This document shows, one piece after another, positions 35,800 to 46,122 of a DNA stretch of 64,000 bases. How positions within the stretch are numbered: the stretch's first letter is position 1; every line of letters begins with the position of its first letter. The notes below the pieces were generated by a model, which searched no databases, was not told the DNA's origin, and saw only the letters and a list, made by a program, of their open reading frames with translations. Made by a program: the position numbers and the translations under genes. The DNA lies in NCBI RefSeq assembly GCF_014154935.1, contig NZ_JACEHH010000051.1:1-64000 (forward strand). Reading direction: 5' to 3'. The stretch is from Stieleria mannarensis (GTDB lineage Bacteria > Planctomycetota > Planctomycetia > Pirellulales > Pirellulaceae).

Positions 35800-36942
35800 T
35801 TAGCGCCGCGCCAGCCGACGGGCGATGGCCTTGGTCGGCAGCGGCATGATTTCGGCGGGACCGCTGGGGTTGAACAGCGCGTCGTCGCGGGTCTGTTCGT
35901 CTTCGGGTTGCTCGTAGGTGACCAGGTAGGCGCCGATGATGTCACCGCCTTTTTCGTACACCGGCGGCCAGAACTCTTCGCCGCGGATGGCAAGTGTTTT
36001 GGCCAGCAAACGTGTGGCACGACCGGAGAACCCGCTGAGCACCATGTCCAGACGACCGAGTGCTTCACGGTAAATGTAGAACACCATTGCGGTGTCCTTG
36101 TTTTTTCCGCCGGCAAATTCCCAGGTTCCGTCGTCTTTTTCGTAATAGAACCCCGGCTCGGGCGCGTCTTCGTTTTTGCTCAGCCGCGTGCCGGCCGACG
36201 CGCTGTCGGGCTTGGGGTCGGAGTCTCGATAACGCAGGAAGAACGGACAGGAGCGTGCCGAGACGTCATCGACGTCGTCTTCGGTCACAAACGGCGTGCA
36301 GCCGAACACGTCAGAAAACAACAGCTCGACCACCGGGTTGCTCTTGATGCTGCCGATACAGATCATGCCGCGGTCACCGGTGGCGTCGACGAACCCGTCG
36401 AACACCTCGTCGGCCCGCTGGCGAACGTCGGCCGGATCGACTTGGCCGGGACTCCACACCAGCGTCTGCTGGAATCGATCGGGCATCGGAACCTCACGCC
36501 CGGCACCTTCCCCGTTGTCCTGGTCCTTGTGCTTGGCGACTCCGCCCAATGTGGAAACGCCGCTCAGGACCTCTCCGACCAACACCGAGTCACTGGCGAC
36601 GACCGAGGCGCCTTCGGGTGTGGCGGCCGAATCGGTCGCACGGACCCCTACGATGATCTCAATCTCGCTTCGACGTGCGATCAGCTCCCAGAAATTCTCG
36701 GGGTTAACGGCAAACAACGCACCGGGCAATTGGTCCGCCGTCGCGTGACCCTGGTCGATCAAGTAATCGCACAGACGCGACAGGGCGTCCAGCGGAATGT
36801 ACTTCGCCTCGTTCTTCAGTAGCGACGCAACTTGATGGCGATCCAGTCCGGTGTGTTCAACGATTGACTTGATGGTCCCCGGACGTTTGCGGCGATCGGG
36901 AGTGTGCCCCAAGAGTTCAGCCAAGCGAAATGCGTATCTCAT
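35800..36942 (-). CDS. HTH protein with large C-terminal domain of unknown function
   Basis: 380 aa. The N-terminus holds a Cro/C1-like helix-turn-helix (GTIKSIVEHTGLDRHQVASL, about 22-41). The remaining ~300 residues are soluble with no family I recognise; landmarks are MICIGSIKSNPVVELLF, CPFFLRYRDSDPKPDS and FWPPVYEKGGDIIGAYLVTY. It may be a regulator sensing a ligand or protein. Co-directional with the methyltransferase, 21 bp apart, so it may control that gene or share a pathway. Confidence 0.6.
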   Translation of the reverse strand: MRYAFRLAELLGHTPDRRKRPGTIKSIVEHTGLDRHQVASLLKNEAKYIPLDALSRLCDYLIDQGHATADQLPGALFAVNPENFWELIARRSEIEIIVGVRATDSAATPEGASVVASDSVLVGEVLSGVSTLGGVAKHKDQDNGEGAGREVPMPDRFQQTLVWSPGQVDPADVRQRADEVFDGFVDATGDRGMICIGSIKSNPVVELLFSDVFGCTPFVTEDDVDDVSARSCPFFLRYRDSDPKPDSASAGTRLSKNEDAPEPGFYYEKDDGTWEFAGGKNKDTAMVFYIYREALGRLDMVLSGFSGRATRLLAKTLAIRGEEFWPPVYEKGGDIIGAYLVTYEQPEDEQTRDDALFNPSGPAEIMPLPTKAIARRLARR

Positions 36943-37118
36943 AGTCGCGTCTATTTCGAAAGGTTTCGGTGAAAAGGTGTCGGGCAGGATGCACGACGCG
37001 TGAATTCATTATGGGGGCTTTCTTTCCGCAGGTGGTCCGCCTTTACCTCCGGTTTTCCGCCTCCAGGCCCGGCATGCCAAGACCAGTGTTCCGGTCGTGA
37101 CCGACCGGGGCCACAGTT

Positions 37119-38504
37119 TCACCGATCGCCGAAGGCCCGACTACCCCACACAAATCGGGATCCCAGGTACGCCACGATTCCGACGCCCAGCGTGCCCAAT
37201 CCCACTGCCGCTTGCATGGGAACGCGGATCGCCGTCAGTGTCGCGATGCCCAGGGTGCCCAGAACATAGATTGCGGGAACGAGCGGATAACCCCGCACGC
37301 GAACCGGATAGACCCCGTGATTGCGGAAGAAAAAGACCAACGATCCACACAGGGCCGCACAGATCGACAGCGTAAATCCCAGGTAATCGAGTTGTTCACG
37401 GAGCGTGCTGATGCAAATCACGACGATCGCCAGGATCGCCTGGATCCAAATCGTCGGCAGCGACTCGTGCGGCCCACCTACCATCTGCCCATCGCCTGTT
37501 CGGCCGGCCAGCCAGCGCGGCAACAGCCGATCGGCCGCCATTTTCTGATACACCCGCGGGCCGGTCTGCATCAACGCCAAGACGGACGTGCCCAGCCCCG
37601 ACAGGATCGCGATTCGGACCAAAGGCCCGACCAATGTCCCCCAATCCGATCCGCGCGACTGGATTTGTCGCCCGACTGCTTCGGCGGCCGAGGTCGCCAC
37701 ATCCGGCCGACCGACCACCTCGGACGCCGGCGGTGCATAGACGAACACGATGTTTAGCATCAGATACAGCGCCGCCACGGCGACGGTGCCCCCAACCATC
37801 GCACGCGGCACGTTGCGGGTCGGTTGCTCGATCTCATCGGTCAAATAAACCGCGGCGTTGAACCCGCTGTAGCTGAGCGAAATCCACGTCAACGCGTTGG
37901 CAAACACCAATGCAAACGCCCAGCCAGTTTCCCCCGGCGATGTCGCCGCATCGCCGGGCTGTGAATCGACCGATGCCGGCATTGCCCCCTGCCACGTCGA
38001 AAACGTGCTCAGGGCGATCAACAGGAACAATCCGATCAGCACCAGTTTGACCAGGACCACCCCGTTTTGAATCCGGGTCCCCCGTTTCAGCCCCAGACTG
38101 TGGACCACCGCGGCGAGCACGACCAAGCCGATCGCGATCGACCGATCCGGCAATCCATCCAACAATTCCATCCCGACGCCCCGGACGTACGATTCAAACG
38201 TCGTCGCGGCAAAGGCCATCGCGCCGGTGAACCCGGCCAGCAGCGAAACCCAACCGGCCATCATCCCGGCAGCCGGGTGAATCGCACGGGCCAGAAACAA
38301 GTACTCACCGCCCGATTCGGTGAACTGCTGGGCGAGCGCCCCGTAACACAACGCCCCGCAAATCGCGATCACACCGCCGATTCCCCAGGCGGCGATCACC
38401 AAATGCGGCTGGCCCAGGTCGCCGAGCGTGAAGCCGCTGGTCGTATACACACCGGCGCCGATCATGCTGGCGGCGACAACCGCCGCCGCCGAGGACGCGT
38501 TCAT
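37119..38504 (-). CDS. APC-family amino acid permease
   Basis: 461 aa from the ATG at 38504 (492 from 38597). About 12 hydrophobic segments, starting AAAVVAASMIGAGVYTTSGF, the classical APC glycine-rich first helix. Later helices include LTWISLSYSGFNAAVYLTDE, the conserved substrate-site region. Amino acid or amine uptake is expected; substrate unknown. A family C repeat lies in the gap to the DUF1501 gene. Confidence 0.88.
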   Translation of the reverse strand: MNASSAAAVVAASMIGAGVYTTSGFTLGDLGQPHLVIAAWGIGGVIAICGALCYGALAQQFTESGGEYLFLARAIHPAAGMMAGWVSLLAGFTGAMAFAATTFESYVRGVGMELLDGLPDRSIAIGLVVLAAVVHSLGLKRGTRIQNGVVLVKLVLIGLFLLIALSTFSTWQGAMPASVDSQPGDAATSPGETGWAFALVFANALTWISLSYSGFNAAVYLTDEIEQPTRNVPRAMVGGTVAVAALYLMLNIVFVYAPPASEVVGRPDVATSAAEAVGRQIQSRGSDWGTLVGPLVRIAILSGLGTSVLALMQTGPRVYQKMAADRLLPRWLAGRTGDGQMVGGPHESLPTIWIQAILAIVVICISTLREQLDYLGFTLSICAALCGSLVFFFRNHGVYPVRVRGYPLVPAIYVLGTLGIATLTAIRVPMQAAVGLGTLGVGIVAYLGSRFVWGSRAFGDR

Positions 38505-38610
38505 TTTCGGATGCGACAAAGCTGTCTCCAAGTACGACGGCCCTTCCGGGCGGTCGCGGGCATTGTTTCTCGACGACCTGGAAAGGACGCCGTACATCAG
38601 TAGGGACGTC

Positions 38611-38633
38611 GACAGGCTGGAAGCCTATCCCAC
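38611..38633. repeat. Family C repeat at the DUF1501 3' end
   Basis: GACAGGCTGGAAGCCTATCC, then CAC; exact match to the 58216 copy in opposite orientation. The DUF1501 stop is 5 bp away. Confidence 0.9.
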
Positions 38634-38637
38634 CCCA

Positions 38638-40110
38638 CTACGCCAACACCTCACGCACCACTTCGCCGCCCTCAACTCCCGTCAATCGTTGATCGAGTCC
38701 CTTGAAGGCATAGGTGAATCGGTCCGAATCGATGCCCATCAAGTGCAAGATCGTGGCATTCAGATCGCGGATGTGGACGGGATTCTCGGTCACGTTGTAA
38801 CTGAATTCATCGGTCGCGCCGTGGACCACGCCGCCCTGGATTCCTGCCCCCGCCAACCACACGCTGAAGCACTTGGGGTGGTGGTCTCGGCCGTAATTGG
38901 TTTTCGTCAAGCTGCCCTGGCAATAAATCGTGCGGCCGAATTCACCGCCCCAGACGACCAGCGTGTCATCGATCATCCCGCGTTGACGGAGATCCTTTAG
39001 CAGTGCCGAACAGGGGCGGTCGATGTCCTTGCACTGGTTCGGCAAGTCCTTGGGCAGGTTGCCGTGCTGGTCCCAGCCGCGATGAAAAATCTGGGTGAAC
39101 CGCACGCCGCGTTCGGCCATCCGTCGCGCCATCAAGCAACAATTGGCAAACGTGCCCGGCGTGGTCACGTCGTCACCGTACATGTCCAAAATGTATTGCG
39201 GTTCATCACTGATGTTGGCCAAGTCGGGCACACTGGTCTGCATCCGAAACGCCATCTCGTACTGCGCGATCCGGGCTTCGGTTTCTGGATCGCCGATCGA
39301 TTCCGCGGTGACCCGATTCAGCCGCGACAGCGAATCGAGCATTTCGCGACGCAGTTTCGAATCGATGCCCTTGGGATTGGATAGGTACAAAACGGGATCA
39401 CCCGCACTGCGCAGCGCGACGCCCTGGTACTTGCTGGGCAAGAAGCCGCTGCCCCACAGCCGGTTGTAAAGTGCCTGGGCCTCCTTTCGGCCGGTCCAGG
39501 ACGCCGTCATCACCAAGAAGTCGGGCAGGTTTTCGTTTTCGGTGCCCAAGCCGTAGCTGAGCCACGACCCCAAGCTGGCTTTCCCCGGCAACTGGTCGCC
39601 GGTGCAGATGTAGGTGATCGCGGGGTCATGGTTGATCGCTTCGGTGTGCATCGATTTGATCAACGCGATCTCGTCGACATGGTTCGCCGTGTGCGGCAGC
39701 AATTCGCTGACCATCGTCCCGTTGTCGCCGTGTGGTGAGAACGAATAGATGCTCGGTGCGATCGGAAACCGCGCCTGGCCGCTGGTCATCGTCGTCAACC
39801 GCTGGCCCTGGCGGATCGAATCGGGCAGGTCCTTGTCGAACCAGTCGGTCATGGTCGGTTTGTGGTCCCACAGATCCATCTGGCTGGGCGCGCCGGACAT
39901 GAACAAATAAATCGCGCGTTTGGCTTGGGGCGGGTGGTGCGGCAGTCCCGGCAGACCGCCCTTGGCTGCCGATCCGCGGTCATCGCTGTTCGCCGGTGCG
40001 GCGTTGGATCGTCCGTCCAGCGACGCCAGTGCCGCGGCGCCCAGACCCGCGGCGGACTGTGAAAACAGCGAACGTCGGTTCAGGCGGATCAATCGTTCAT
40101 TCAAATTCAT
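38638..40110 (-). CDS. DUF1501 protein with Tat-like leader
   Basis: 490 aa. The leader has [20 protein letters not shown], a twin-arginine pattern. The body is the sulfatase-like DUF1501 domain: [41 protein letters not shown] and [10 protein letters not shown]. In planctomycetes DUF1501 genes are paired with DUF1549/DUF1553 genes; the substrate is unknown, and extracellular polymer breakdown is a common guess. Twelve bp downstream of its partner, so the pair forms one operon. Confidence 0.9.
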   Translation of the reverse strand: MNLNERLIRLNRRSLFSQSAAGLGAAALASLDGRSNAAPANSDDRGSAAKGGLPGLPHHPPQAKRAIYLFMSGAPSQMDLWDHKPTMTDWFDKDLPDSIRQGQRLTTMTSGQARFPIAPSIYSFSPHGDNGTMVSELLPHTANHVDEIALIKSMHTEAINHDPAITYICTGDQLPGKASLGSWLSYGLGTENENLPDFLVMTASWTGRKEAQALYNRLWGSGFLPSKYQGVALRSAGDPVLYLSNPKGIDSKLRREMLDSLSRLNRVTAESIGDPETEARIAQYEMAFRMQTSVPDLANISDEPQYILDMYGDDVTTPGTFANCCLMARRMAERGVRFTQIFHRGWDQHGNLPKDLPNQCKDIDRPCSALLKDLRQRGMIDDTLVVWGGEFGRTIYCQGSLTKTNYGRDHHPKCFSVWLAGAGIQGGVVHGATDEFSYNVTENPVHIRDLNATILHLMGIDSDRFTYAFKGLDQRLTGVEGGEVVREVLA

Positions 40111-40122
40111 CGTTTCCGTTTC

Positions 40123-43100
40123 CTACTTATTGACCACTTCGTCCAAGTTCAACAGCGTGCTGGCGATCATCATCCAGGCGGCATGTTCACTCGGCGACAG
40201 AGCGTCAAACGTGATGTCGTCGACTGACAAAAGATCCTTCGCGGCGGCGGGATCGTCGGCATAGTGTCTTCGGACTTTCTCTAGCAGCGAACCCAGTTCG
40301 TCGATTTCCGCGTCGACCGGTCGGCGGGCGGTCACCGTTTCGAATAACCACGCCAACTTGTCCGACGCATCGTCCGAATCACATTCTTCGTGGGGCCGAA
40401 TTGCTAGATGTTTGGCTGCCTGCAAGTACTGGTGTTCGTTCATCAGCAACAACGCTTGCAGCGGCGTGTTGGTGCGCTCGCGCCGCGCCGTGCACGATTC
40501 ACGACTGGGGGCATCAAACGTCGACATCTGTGGTGGCGCACTGGTGCGTTTCCAAAAGATATAGACGCTGCGGCGAAGTTGTTTTTCCAGTTCCGCGTCG
40601 GCTTTGAAGTTGGCCGTGTTGCTGCGCGTGTAACCCACCGCGTACCAGAGCCCCGAGGGCTGTGGCGGCTTGACGCTCGGCCCGCCGGACCGTGGGTTCA
40701 GCAAGCCCGCCAACGCCAAGGCTTGGTCACGAAGCACTTCGGCATCCAGTCGATGTCGCGGTCCGCGAGCCAGAAACCTGTTCTCCGGATCGATCGCCAG
40801 GTCCTGCGGATCGACCGCGGCGTCGCGTCGATAGGCTTCACTGGTCACCATGAACTTGACCAAACGTTTGACGTCCCAGCCGTGCTGGATGAAATCGACG
40901 GCCAGCCAATCCAGCAATTCGGGATGGCTGGGCGGTTGTCCCTGGCTGCCGAAGTCTTCGCTGGATTTGACCAAACCGCTGCCGAAGATCGATTGCCAGA
41001 AACGGTTCACCGCTACGCGTGCGGTCAACGGATGCTCCGGCGCAGCCAGCCACCGGGCCAATCCCAATCGATCACGCGGCAGGTCGTCGGCCATCGGCGG
41101 CAAGAACTCCGGGACCTGTCGCTGGACGGTTTCCCCAGGCTGGTCGTACTGTCCCCGGACCAGAATCTTGGCCTCGCGCGGCTGATCCAGTTCCTTCCAA
41201 ACCAGGGTCGTCGCGATCTCACCGGCCAGTTTCTCCTTCGCCGCTTCGGCGCCCTTGACCATGTCTTGCAGCACCGTCCAATCCGGGTGCGTGCATTGGA
41301 CTTCGCGATAGTAAGTGCGAAGCGATGCCGCTTGCTGGTCGGTGCGATCACTCGGCTGCTGCGCCGCCAGAGAGGCAATCGAATCGGGCAACGGAATCGC
41401 CCGCGAGCGATAGGCGTAAGCGAACTGGGGATTGCGACCGAGCGAAACGGTTTTGATGTACAGGTCGTTGTGCCCTTTCTTCAGTTCCAACGTGTACGTC
41501 TTGCCGAGCGGGTTGATCGGACCGGTGCGATCGGACAGGGCGATTCGCTTTTTGTTCAAGAACACGACGTGGCTGTCGCTGGTCCCCAGCAGCAAGTCGA
41601 CCGATTGCTTCTTCGGCGAAGTCAGCGATTGATGAATCAGATTCACCGCGACACTTTCCCCGGCGACGGGCAGCGAGTGGATCGCGACCGGCGCCCAGTC
41701 GTCTTGCTTTTCCCAGCGGTACGTTTTGTCTTCGTACTTGAACGTTTCACCGGCCTTGAACGCGCCCTGCTGCGATCCGAAACTGCGATAGATCCCCGGG
41801 TTGGAACTCTCCACGGGGAACGGCCCGACCGCATGCAGGTCACCAACGGTGATTTGATCCGCAACCGGAACCGCGACGGGGCCTTCGGAGAGCGAAAGGC
41901 GGACGGCATAGAACTGGTGCTTGGCGAACTGCGATAAAAACTTCAATCGAACGCGAATCTGGTCGTGGCCGAGGTCGATTCGCTCAACCAATCCCGCAAC
42001 GGCAAAGGATGCGTTCCGACCGCCGGTTTGTTGATGCCCGGCGATCGCCCAGCCCTCGTTGGACATCTGTTTCCCGTCGATCGCAAATGAGATCGCAAAG
42101 CTGCCGTCGGGCTGTTCGATATCGGCCACGGCCGATCGGATCGGCAGCGATTCCCAGCCCTTTTCCGCGACCGGCGAACTCGCGCGTGTTTCCACTTCGA
42201 TTTCCGACAGCACCGCATTGCCGTTGTCGGCGACCCCGGCGCGGTCGGTTTTGGGGTCCGGTAACACCTCCAGTTGCAGCGATTGCCAATCACCGCCGGC
42301 CAACTCCTGCGGCAACGTGGCAGTGATGGTTTGTACTTCGCGATCGGCAATCGTCTCGCCGACGCGGACAAAACCGTCGGATTCAATGATCAAATCGGTG
42401 CCGAACTTGGCGTGCACTTCACTCGGGACCAGGACTTCGGTGCGGTCGGATCTGTCAGAATCTTCGTTGTCCCTTCTGACGGTCAAACTCGCTTCCCAAG
42501 CACGCTGGGCCTGGTCGACCGACTCGATCGGCCCGCGCATCTCACGACGCAATTCCTGGATCTGTTCATCCAGCGCCGCGATCTCCTCCGACTGCTCTTG
42601 GTTCGGCACGCGGACGACCGGCGCCGGGTCCTTTTTGTTCTCGTCCAGCGCCCGGCCGTCCAAGCTGTTGAAGAACGCGAACAACGAGTAGTACTCGCGT
42701 TGTGAAATCGGATCAAACTTGTGATCGTGACAGACCGCACATTGCGTCGTCATCCCCAAGAAAACGGTTCCGAACGCGTCGGTTCGATCGATCACGTTGC
42801 GGGCGAACACTTCGTCATAAATCGATCCGCCTTCGTTGGTCGTGACGTTCAATCGATTGAATCCGCTGGCGATCTTTTGGGACAGCGTCGCGTCGGGCAA
42901 CAAGTCACCGGCTAATTGCTCGGTGATGAACTGATCAAACGGCATGTTTTGGTTAAAGGCATCGATCACCCAATCGCGATACGGCCACATTTCGCGGTAA
43001 TTGTCCAGGTGCAACCCGTGGGTATCGGCATAGCGGACCAGGTCCAACCAATAACGACCGAAGTGTTGACCGAAGGCCGGCGAGGCGAGTAGTTCGTCGA

Positions 43101-43695
43101 TCAGTCGATCGACATCCAGTTTGCCTTCGGCGAGCTGTTCGATTTGCATGCGTGATGGCGGCAAACCGGTGAGATCCAAACACAGCCGTCGCAAGAGCGC
43201 CGCGTCGTCGGCGACACCACCCAGCGTCAGGCCTTTGTCGATCGCTTTGGTGTCGATGAAATGATCGATCGGGTGAGTTGCCGATGGAGGCACATCCGCT
43301 TTGACGGGCGGCTCGAACGCCCAGTGCCCGCGAAACTCCGCACCGGCGGCGACCCAGGCTTCCAACGTCTTCTTTTGCGATTCGCTGAGTGGTTTGTTGT
43401 ACTCCGGCGGCGGCATCAGCATGTCGGCGTCATCGCTCCGCAGCCGCGCGATCAACTCACTCTCGTCGACCGACCCGGGTTCGATCACCGCCGCGACACC
43501 CTCGGCGGTGTCCAGCCGCAGGTCGGCTTGACGCTCGTGCTGGTCCGGTCCGTGACAGGCGAAACAATGGTCCGAAAGAATCGGACGTACGTCGCGGGCG
43601 AAATCCGGCCCCGACGCGGCCGGCGATTCAGCTCGCAAAGCAGACGATGCGACCAACATCAGCAACACGTTGGCAAAAAAGATTCGAATCAGCAT
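40123..43695 (-). CDS. Planctomycete cytochrome-type DUF1549/DUF1553 protein
   Basis: 1190 aa. After a signal peptide comes a PSCyt1 cytochrome-like CxxCH (FACHGPD, about residue 46), LMPPPEYNK, then the DUF1549 domain (DLTGLPPSRMQIEQL, RYWLDLVRYADTHG) with a second CxxCH (CAVCHDHKFDP), a long beta-rich insert (about 450-800), then DUF1553 (AVNRFWQSIFGSGLV, DFIQHGWDVKRLVKFMVTS, CTARRERTNTPLQALLLMNE). Haem binding is implied but unproven. Operon with the DUF1501 gene. Confidence 0.9.
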   Translation of the reverse strand: MLIRIFFANVLLMLVASSALRAESPAASGPDFARDVRPILSDHCFACHGPDQHERQADLRLDTAEGVAAVIEPGSVDESELIARLRSDDADMLMPPPEYNKPLSESQKKTLEAWVAAGAEFRGHWAFEPPVKADVPPSATHPIDHFIDTKAIDKGLTLGGVADDAALLRRLCLDLTGLPPSRMQIEQLAEGKLDVDRLIDELLASPAFGQHFGRYWLDLVRYADTHGLHLDNYREMWPYRDWVIDAFNQNMPFDQFITEQLAGDLLPDATLSQKIASGFNRLNVTTNEGGSIYDEVFARNVIDRTDAFGTVFLGMTTQCAVCHDHKFDPISQREYYSLFAFFNSLDGRALDENKKDPAPVVRVPNQEQSEEIAALDEQIQELRREMRGPIESVDQAQRAWEASLTVRRDNEDSDRSDRTEVLVPSEVHAKFGTDLIIESDGFVRVGETIADREVQTITATLPQELAGGDWQSLQLEVLPDPKTDRAGVADNGNAVLSEIEVETRASSPVAEKGWESLPIRSAVADIEQPDGSFAISFAIDGKQMSNEGWAIAGHQQTGGRNASFAVAGLVERIDLGHDQIRVRLKFLSQFAKHQFYAVRLSLSEGPVAVPVADQITVGDLHAVGPFPVESSNPGIYRSFGSQQGAFKAGETFKYEDKTYRWEKQDDWAPVAIHSLPVAGESVAVNLIHQSLTSPKKQSVDLLLGTSDSHVVFLNKKRIALSDRTGPINPLGKTYTLELKKGHNDLYIKTVSLGRNPQFAYAYRSRAIPLPDSIASLAAQQPSDRTDQQAASLRTYYREVQCTHPDWTVLQDMVKGAEAAKEKLAGEIATTLVWKELDQPREAKILVRGQYDQPGETVQRQVPEFLPPMADDLPRDRLGLARWLAAPEHPLTARVAVNRFWQSIFGSGLVKSSEDFGSQGQPPSHPELLDWLAVDFIQHGWDVKRLVKFMVTSEAYRRDAAVDPQDLAIDPENRFLARGPRHRLDAEVLRDQALALAGLLNPRSGGPSVKPPQPSGLWYAVGYTRSNTANFKADAELEKQLRRSVYIFWKRTSAPPQMSTFDAPSRESCTARRERTNTPLQALLLMNEHQYLQAAKHLAIRPHEECDSDDASDKLAWLFETVTARRPVDAEIDELGSLLEKVRRHYADDPAAAKDLLSVDDITFDALSPSEHAAWMMIASTLLNLDEVVNK

Positions 43696-43746
43696 CGGCA
43701 GGACGCAAGGCGGGAAGGGGGGAGGGCCAGTGGCACTTTAATGTAC

Positions 43747-43768
43747 CTACGCTCGCCAGAGCGTGGTA
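43747..43768. repeat. Family D repeat
   Basis: CTACGCTCGCCAGAGCGTGG, the complement of the copies at 13590 and 18542. Confidence 0.85.
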
Positions 43769-43824
43769 AACGCCGGGAATCCACTCTCATTATAGTCGAT
43801 CGACCGGAATTTGACTCCGCCTTC

Positions 43825-44286
43825 TCATCCCCCTCGCAGAGCCGTCGTCAGCTCGATCAAGTTGCGGGGGTTTTGCCCCAAATCACCTTTTCCGATCCTC
43901 GATTGACTGGTTGCCGTGACCAGCACACTGTCTCGCTCGGGGGTTGGGGAGAGTTCCACCTGGATGTCGTCGACGAACCGCATCAGCGGGGTCGTGCGTG
44001 TCAGCTTGATTCGCCGCTGATCACTGTCGCTCTCGGCCCCCGTCGGCGTTTCGGAGATCCAGGCCCATTTGGAATCTGTTTCCGTCCAGCGGCGGATTTG
44101 ATCGGCGACCTCTTGGACACTGCCGTCAAGTTCCACCGGCCGTAGCCCTGGACGCTCGGCCGCGGGATCCAACGAGGCCCGGTTCTGTGTCCAGTCGCGA
44201 CTCCAATCGTCGACCCGCAACAGCACCGCGGCGACGATCGCCAGTGTGATGCCGACCGCGATCGCGAGTGTGATCCATCCGATCAT
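43825..44286 (-). CDS. DUF1499 family protein
   Basis: 153 aa. One N-terminal membrane segment (MIGWITLAIAVGITLAIVAA), then WAWISETPTG, MRFVDDIQVEL and SRIGKGDLGQNPRNLIEL, the C-terminal signature of DUF1499. Function unknown. The ATG at 44286 has AGGGA 9-10 nt upstream; a TTG at 44334 would add 16 residues. Divergent from rarA, with 92 bp between starts. Confidence 0.75.
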   Translation of the reverse strand: MIGWITLAIAVGITLAIVAAVLLRVDDWSRDWTQNRASLDPAAERPGLRPVELDGSVQEVADQIRRWTETDSKWAWISETPTGAESDSDQRRIKLTRTTPLMRFVDDIQVELSPTPERDSVLVTATSQSRIGKGDLGQNPRNLIELTTALRGG

Positions 44287-44378
44287 CTTGCTTTTCCCTT
44301 TGGGGGTTCCATCGGCGACGGTTCGCTCGGACAATTCGCTTCACGCCCCCAATCAAACTCGCACCGATCAATTTCGTT

Positions 44379-45701
44379 ATGGCCGAGACGCCTTCGATGT
44401 TCCAGGCCCAAGAAGATGACTTCTTGGATGACGCCAAACCGCTGGCCGCGCGGATGCGCCCCGCGACGCTGAAAGAGTACGTCGGCCAGCAGCATATTCT
44501 AGGGGCGGGGAAACTACTGCGTCGGATGGTCGACGCGGGGCGTTTGGGTTCGGTCATTTTGTCCGGGCCGCCGGGGACCGGAAAGACGACGCTGGCGTAT
44601 TTGTTGGCCAGCGAAACCGGCAGCCGCTTTCGCCCCTTGAGTGCGGTCACCGGTGGTGTCAAGGAAGTCCGCGAAGCGTTGGCCTGGGCGACCGACCTGG
44701 TGGCCACCGGCGAGCCCCGGCCGGTGTTGTTCATCGACGAAATCCATCGTTTCAGCAAAAGCCAACAAGACGCGTTGTTGCCCGACGTGGAAGCCGGCAT
44801 CGTGTCGCTGATCGGGGCCACGACCAGCAATCCGCATTTCGCCGTCAACGGGGCGTTGATCAGCCGCAGCCAGGTGTTTCAATTGCAAACGCTCTCGCCG
44901 GCAGAAATCACCGAGTTGTTGCGGCGGGCGCTCAGCGACCGCGACCGTGGTTTGGCCGCCACCGGGGCGACGATCGACGACGATGCGATCGAGTTGCTGT
45001 CGCAGGTTTGCGAGGGCGACGCGCGGCGGGCACTGACGGCACTGGAGATCGCCGTGTCCAGTTCCGGTGACACTCCCCCACACGTGACCCGAGACGCGGC
45101 GGCCGAGTCGATCGGGACCCGCATCGCAGGTTACGACGGGACCGGCGACGACCACTACGACCTGATCAGCGCGATGATCAAAAGCATCCGCGGCAGCGAC
45201 GCCGACGCGGCCGTCTACTGGCTCGCACGCATGCTCGAGGGCGGTGAGGACCTGCGGTTCCTCTGTCGGCGTCTGGTGATTCTGGCCAGCGAAGATGTCG
45301 GCAACGCCGATCCCGCCGCACTGCCGATGGCCGTCGCATGCATGCAAGCGTGTGAATGGGTCGGGTTGCCCGAAAGCGAATTCATGTTGTCACAGACGGT
45401 GACCTATTTGGCATTGGCCCCCAAAAGCAACGCGGCGACCGTGGCGATCGGAACGGCGCGCAAGGATGTGCGCGAGCAAAAGGTCGTTCCCGTCCCCCAA
45501 CACTTGCGCGATTCCCATTCCGCATCGGCCGAACGCGAGGGGCGCGGCGAAGGGTACCTTTACAGCCATGACAGTCCCCATGGAATTGCGGCCCAAGACT
45601 ACTTGGGCGTCGACCGTCGTTATTACAACCCGGTCGATCGAGGGTTCGAACGCGAACTCCGCGAACGCAAGGACTGGATCGCCAAGCGGCTAAAGCCGTA
45701 G
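44379..45701 (+). CDS. rarA: RarA (MgsA) AAA+ ATPase
   Basis: 440 aa; replication-associated recombination factor acting at stalled forks. Walker A GPPGTGKT (63-70), Walker B VLFIDEIH, sensor-1 region GATTSNPHF and the SRSQVF arginine-finger block are all present. The C-terminal third (ARMLEGGEDLRFLCRRLVIL, LASEDVGNADPAAL, YLGVDRRYYNP) is the MgsA tetramerisation domain. Length matches E. coli RarA (447 aa). Confidence 0.95.
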   Translation: MAETPSMFQAQEDDFLDDAKPLAARMRPATLKEYVGQQHILGAGKLLRRMVDAGRLGSVILSGPPGTGKTTLAYLLASETGSRFRPLSAVTGGVKEVREALAWATDLVATGEPRPVLFIDEIHRFSKSQQDALLPDVEAGIVSLIGATTSNPHFAVNGALISRSQVFQLQTLSPAEITELLRRALSDRDRGLAATGATIDDDAIELLSQVCEGDARRALTALEIAVSSSGDTPPHVTRDAAAESIGTRIAGYDGTGDDHYDLISAMIKSIRGSDADAAVYWLARMLEGGEDLRFLCRRLVILASEDVGNADPAALPMAVACMQACEWVGLPESEFMLSQTVTYLALAPKSNAATVAIGTARKDVREQKVVPVPQHLRDSHSASAEREGRGEGYLYSHDSPHGIAAQDYLGVDRRYYNPVDRGFERELRERKDWIAKRLKP

Positions 45702-45727
45702 ATGCCCCATTCATCCGCGGTGCGCTC

Positions 45728-45931
45728 GTAGCGGAACTCGCCAAGAGTTTCGCCCTCCGCGGCGAAGCCGTCGGGTGGGGGGAAACCGAAAGCCTTGGCG
45801 GCTTCCGCTACGAGGCGAAATCGAAAGCCTTGGCGGCTTCCGCTACGGGGGGAAATCGAAAGCCTTGGCGGCTTCCGCTACCGGGGGAAATCGAAAGCCT
45901 TGGCGGCTTCCGCTACGGGGAGGACGCTTCG
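45728..45931. repeat. Family B repeat array, four 24-bp units at 35-bp period
   Basis: GAAAGCCTTGGCGGCTTCCG plus CTAC occurs at 45788, 45823, 45858 and 45893, exactly 35 bp apart with 11-bp AT/G spacers that are themselves similar. A diverged leading half (GGAACTCGCCAAGAGTTTCG) is at 45732. The array fills the rarA-ligase gap; spacers too short for CRISPR. Confidence 0.92.
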
Positions 45932-46122
45932 TAGCGGTCATTCGCATTGCGCCATGTAAACGTTCTACAGCACCCTCGGCCGCGCCGGATTGAGGTCGAA
46001 TTTCCGCGGGGCAGTGGGCATCTGGCACCTATGTTTTGGGACTTCGTTGTCCCTCGTTGCGCGCAAATGGTGAATCGGCCGGGACAGCCGAGCGTCAAAC
46101 GCCCGCTTCACTCGTGTGTCCG

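Noticed and set aside
45788-45916. CRISPR array
   Set aside because: Repeats are regular, but spacers are only 11 bp and nearly identical; no cas genes nearby.
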